Below are positions 63,653 to 64,000 of a stretch of 64,000 nucleotides of DNA, in pieces. How positions within the stretch are numbered: the first letter of the stretch is position 1; each line of letters starts with the position of its first letter. Position numbers and translations under genes: made by a program. The stretch comes from Archilochus colubris (Eukaryota > Chordata > Aves > Apodiformes > Trochilidae): contig CM041084.1 in the NCBI GenBank assembly GCA_023079485.1, forward strand, positions 98,932,467-98,996,466, in the 5' to 3' direction. The notes under the pieces are model-generated. The model saw only the letters and a list, made by a program, of their open reading frames with translations, searched no databases and was not told where the DNA came from.

Positions 63653-64000
63653 AAATGAAGTAAATTTTTCAGAATACTTATCAGGACCAGAAAAAAACAG
63701 TTTTACTTCTTTATGAGAACAGAGAGATTGATCTATTGCATCATGTGAGCCTCCAGCTGTTTTAGATGTTCCACACAGTCTTTACAAAAGCAAAGTATTT
63801 CCATTAGTAAATGTTTTCTTAGTATTTGTTTTATGTTTCTTTTGTATCCAGATATGAGTATGCTTGTCTTATCTTGGATTCATTCTCACTTTACTGAGGG
63901 GATACATGTATGTTGTCCAAAACAAAGTAACACCAGGATCAGACCTGGGCACCAATGGAGCTGATTGTAATTAATACTGGTTGTAATGACATCTTGAAGT

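Larger units (their letters stand above)
47326..64000 (+). other. PIEZO2: PIEZO2 intron, 5' part (at least 16.7 kb)
   Basis: It opens with GTAAGA and continues past the right edge. Contents are a four-copy minisatellite (50374), a T17/G-rich tract (51541), CR1 ends at 52521 and 52957, an A/C-rich tract (57029), polypyrimidine tracts (59294 and 59631) and a T22 run (63631). Nothing can be named in 47326-50373, 50456-51540, 53026-57028, 57071-59293 and 59811-63630. No further PIEZO2 exon was found by eye. Confidence 0.8.

Overview
This window looks like part of an avian nuclear genome. It is AT-rich, mostly intronic DNA, with several CR1 LINE fragments of the kind typical of birds. At least three of these carry the characteristic ATTCTATG-type 3' tail. 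I see no operons, no bacterial or organellar genes, no rRNA or tRNA genes and no CRISPR array.

The gene content is a 5' segment of one plus-strand gene, PIEZO2, which encodes a mechanosensitive cation channel. Four consecutive coding exons are visible at 6322-6364, 30613-30775, 43940-44150 and 47112-47325. Each is flanked by AG/GT splice sites, and the reading phases join without a break. The split codons give Cys (first half upstream of the window), then Ser, Gly and Arg (second half downstream of the window). Together they encode about 210 residues, roughly residues 96-306 of the vertebrate protein, in the N-terminal blade. The start codon and first exons lie upstream of the window. The next exon was not found, so the last intron runs beyond base 64000.

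Layout: 1-6321 is the end of an upstream intron, with a young CR1 at 2573-3451, an older CR1 at 4015-4411 and an exact 87-bp inverted repeat (365-451 and 2417-2503). 6365-30612 is a 24-kb intron with five CR1 pieces, several short tandem duplications and an unexplained minus-strand ORF followed by AATAAA near 8.7-9.2 kb. 30776-43939 and 44151-47111 are shorter introns with few recognisable repeats. 47326-64000 is intron with two short CR1 ends, a four-copy minisatellite and long polypyrimidine tracts.

Three observations deserve most attention. First, a 45-bp tandem duplication starts exactly at the donor of the 30613-30775 exon. It creates two further in-frame donors, one with a better intronic consensus, that would insert 15 or 29 residues. 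Second, the exact 87-bp inverted copy sits just upstream of the 5' truncation point of the young CR1. Third, the minus-strand ORF near 9 kb resembles a 3' terminal exon or a retrocopy.
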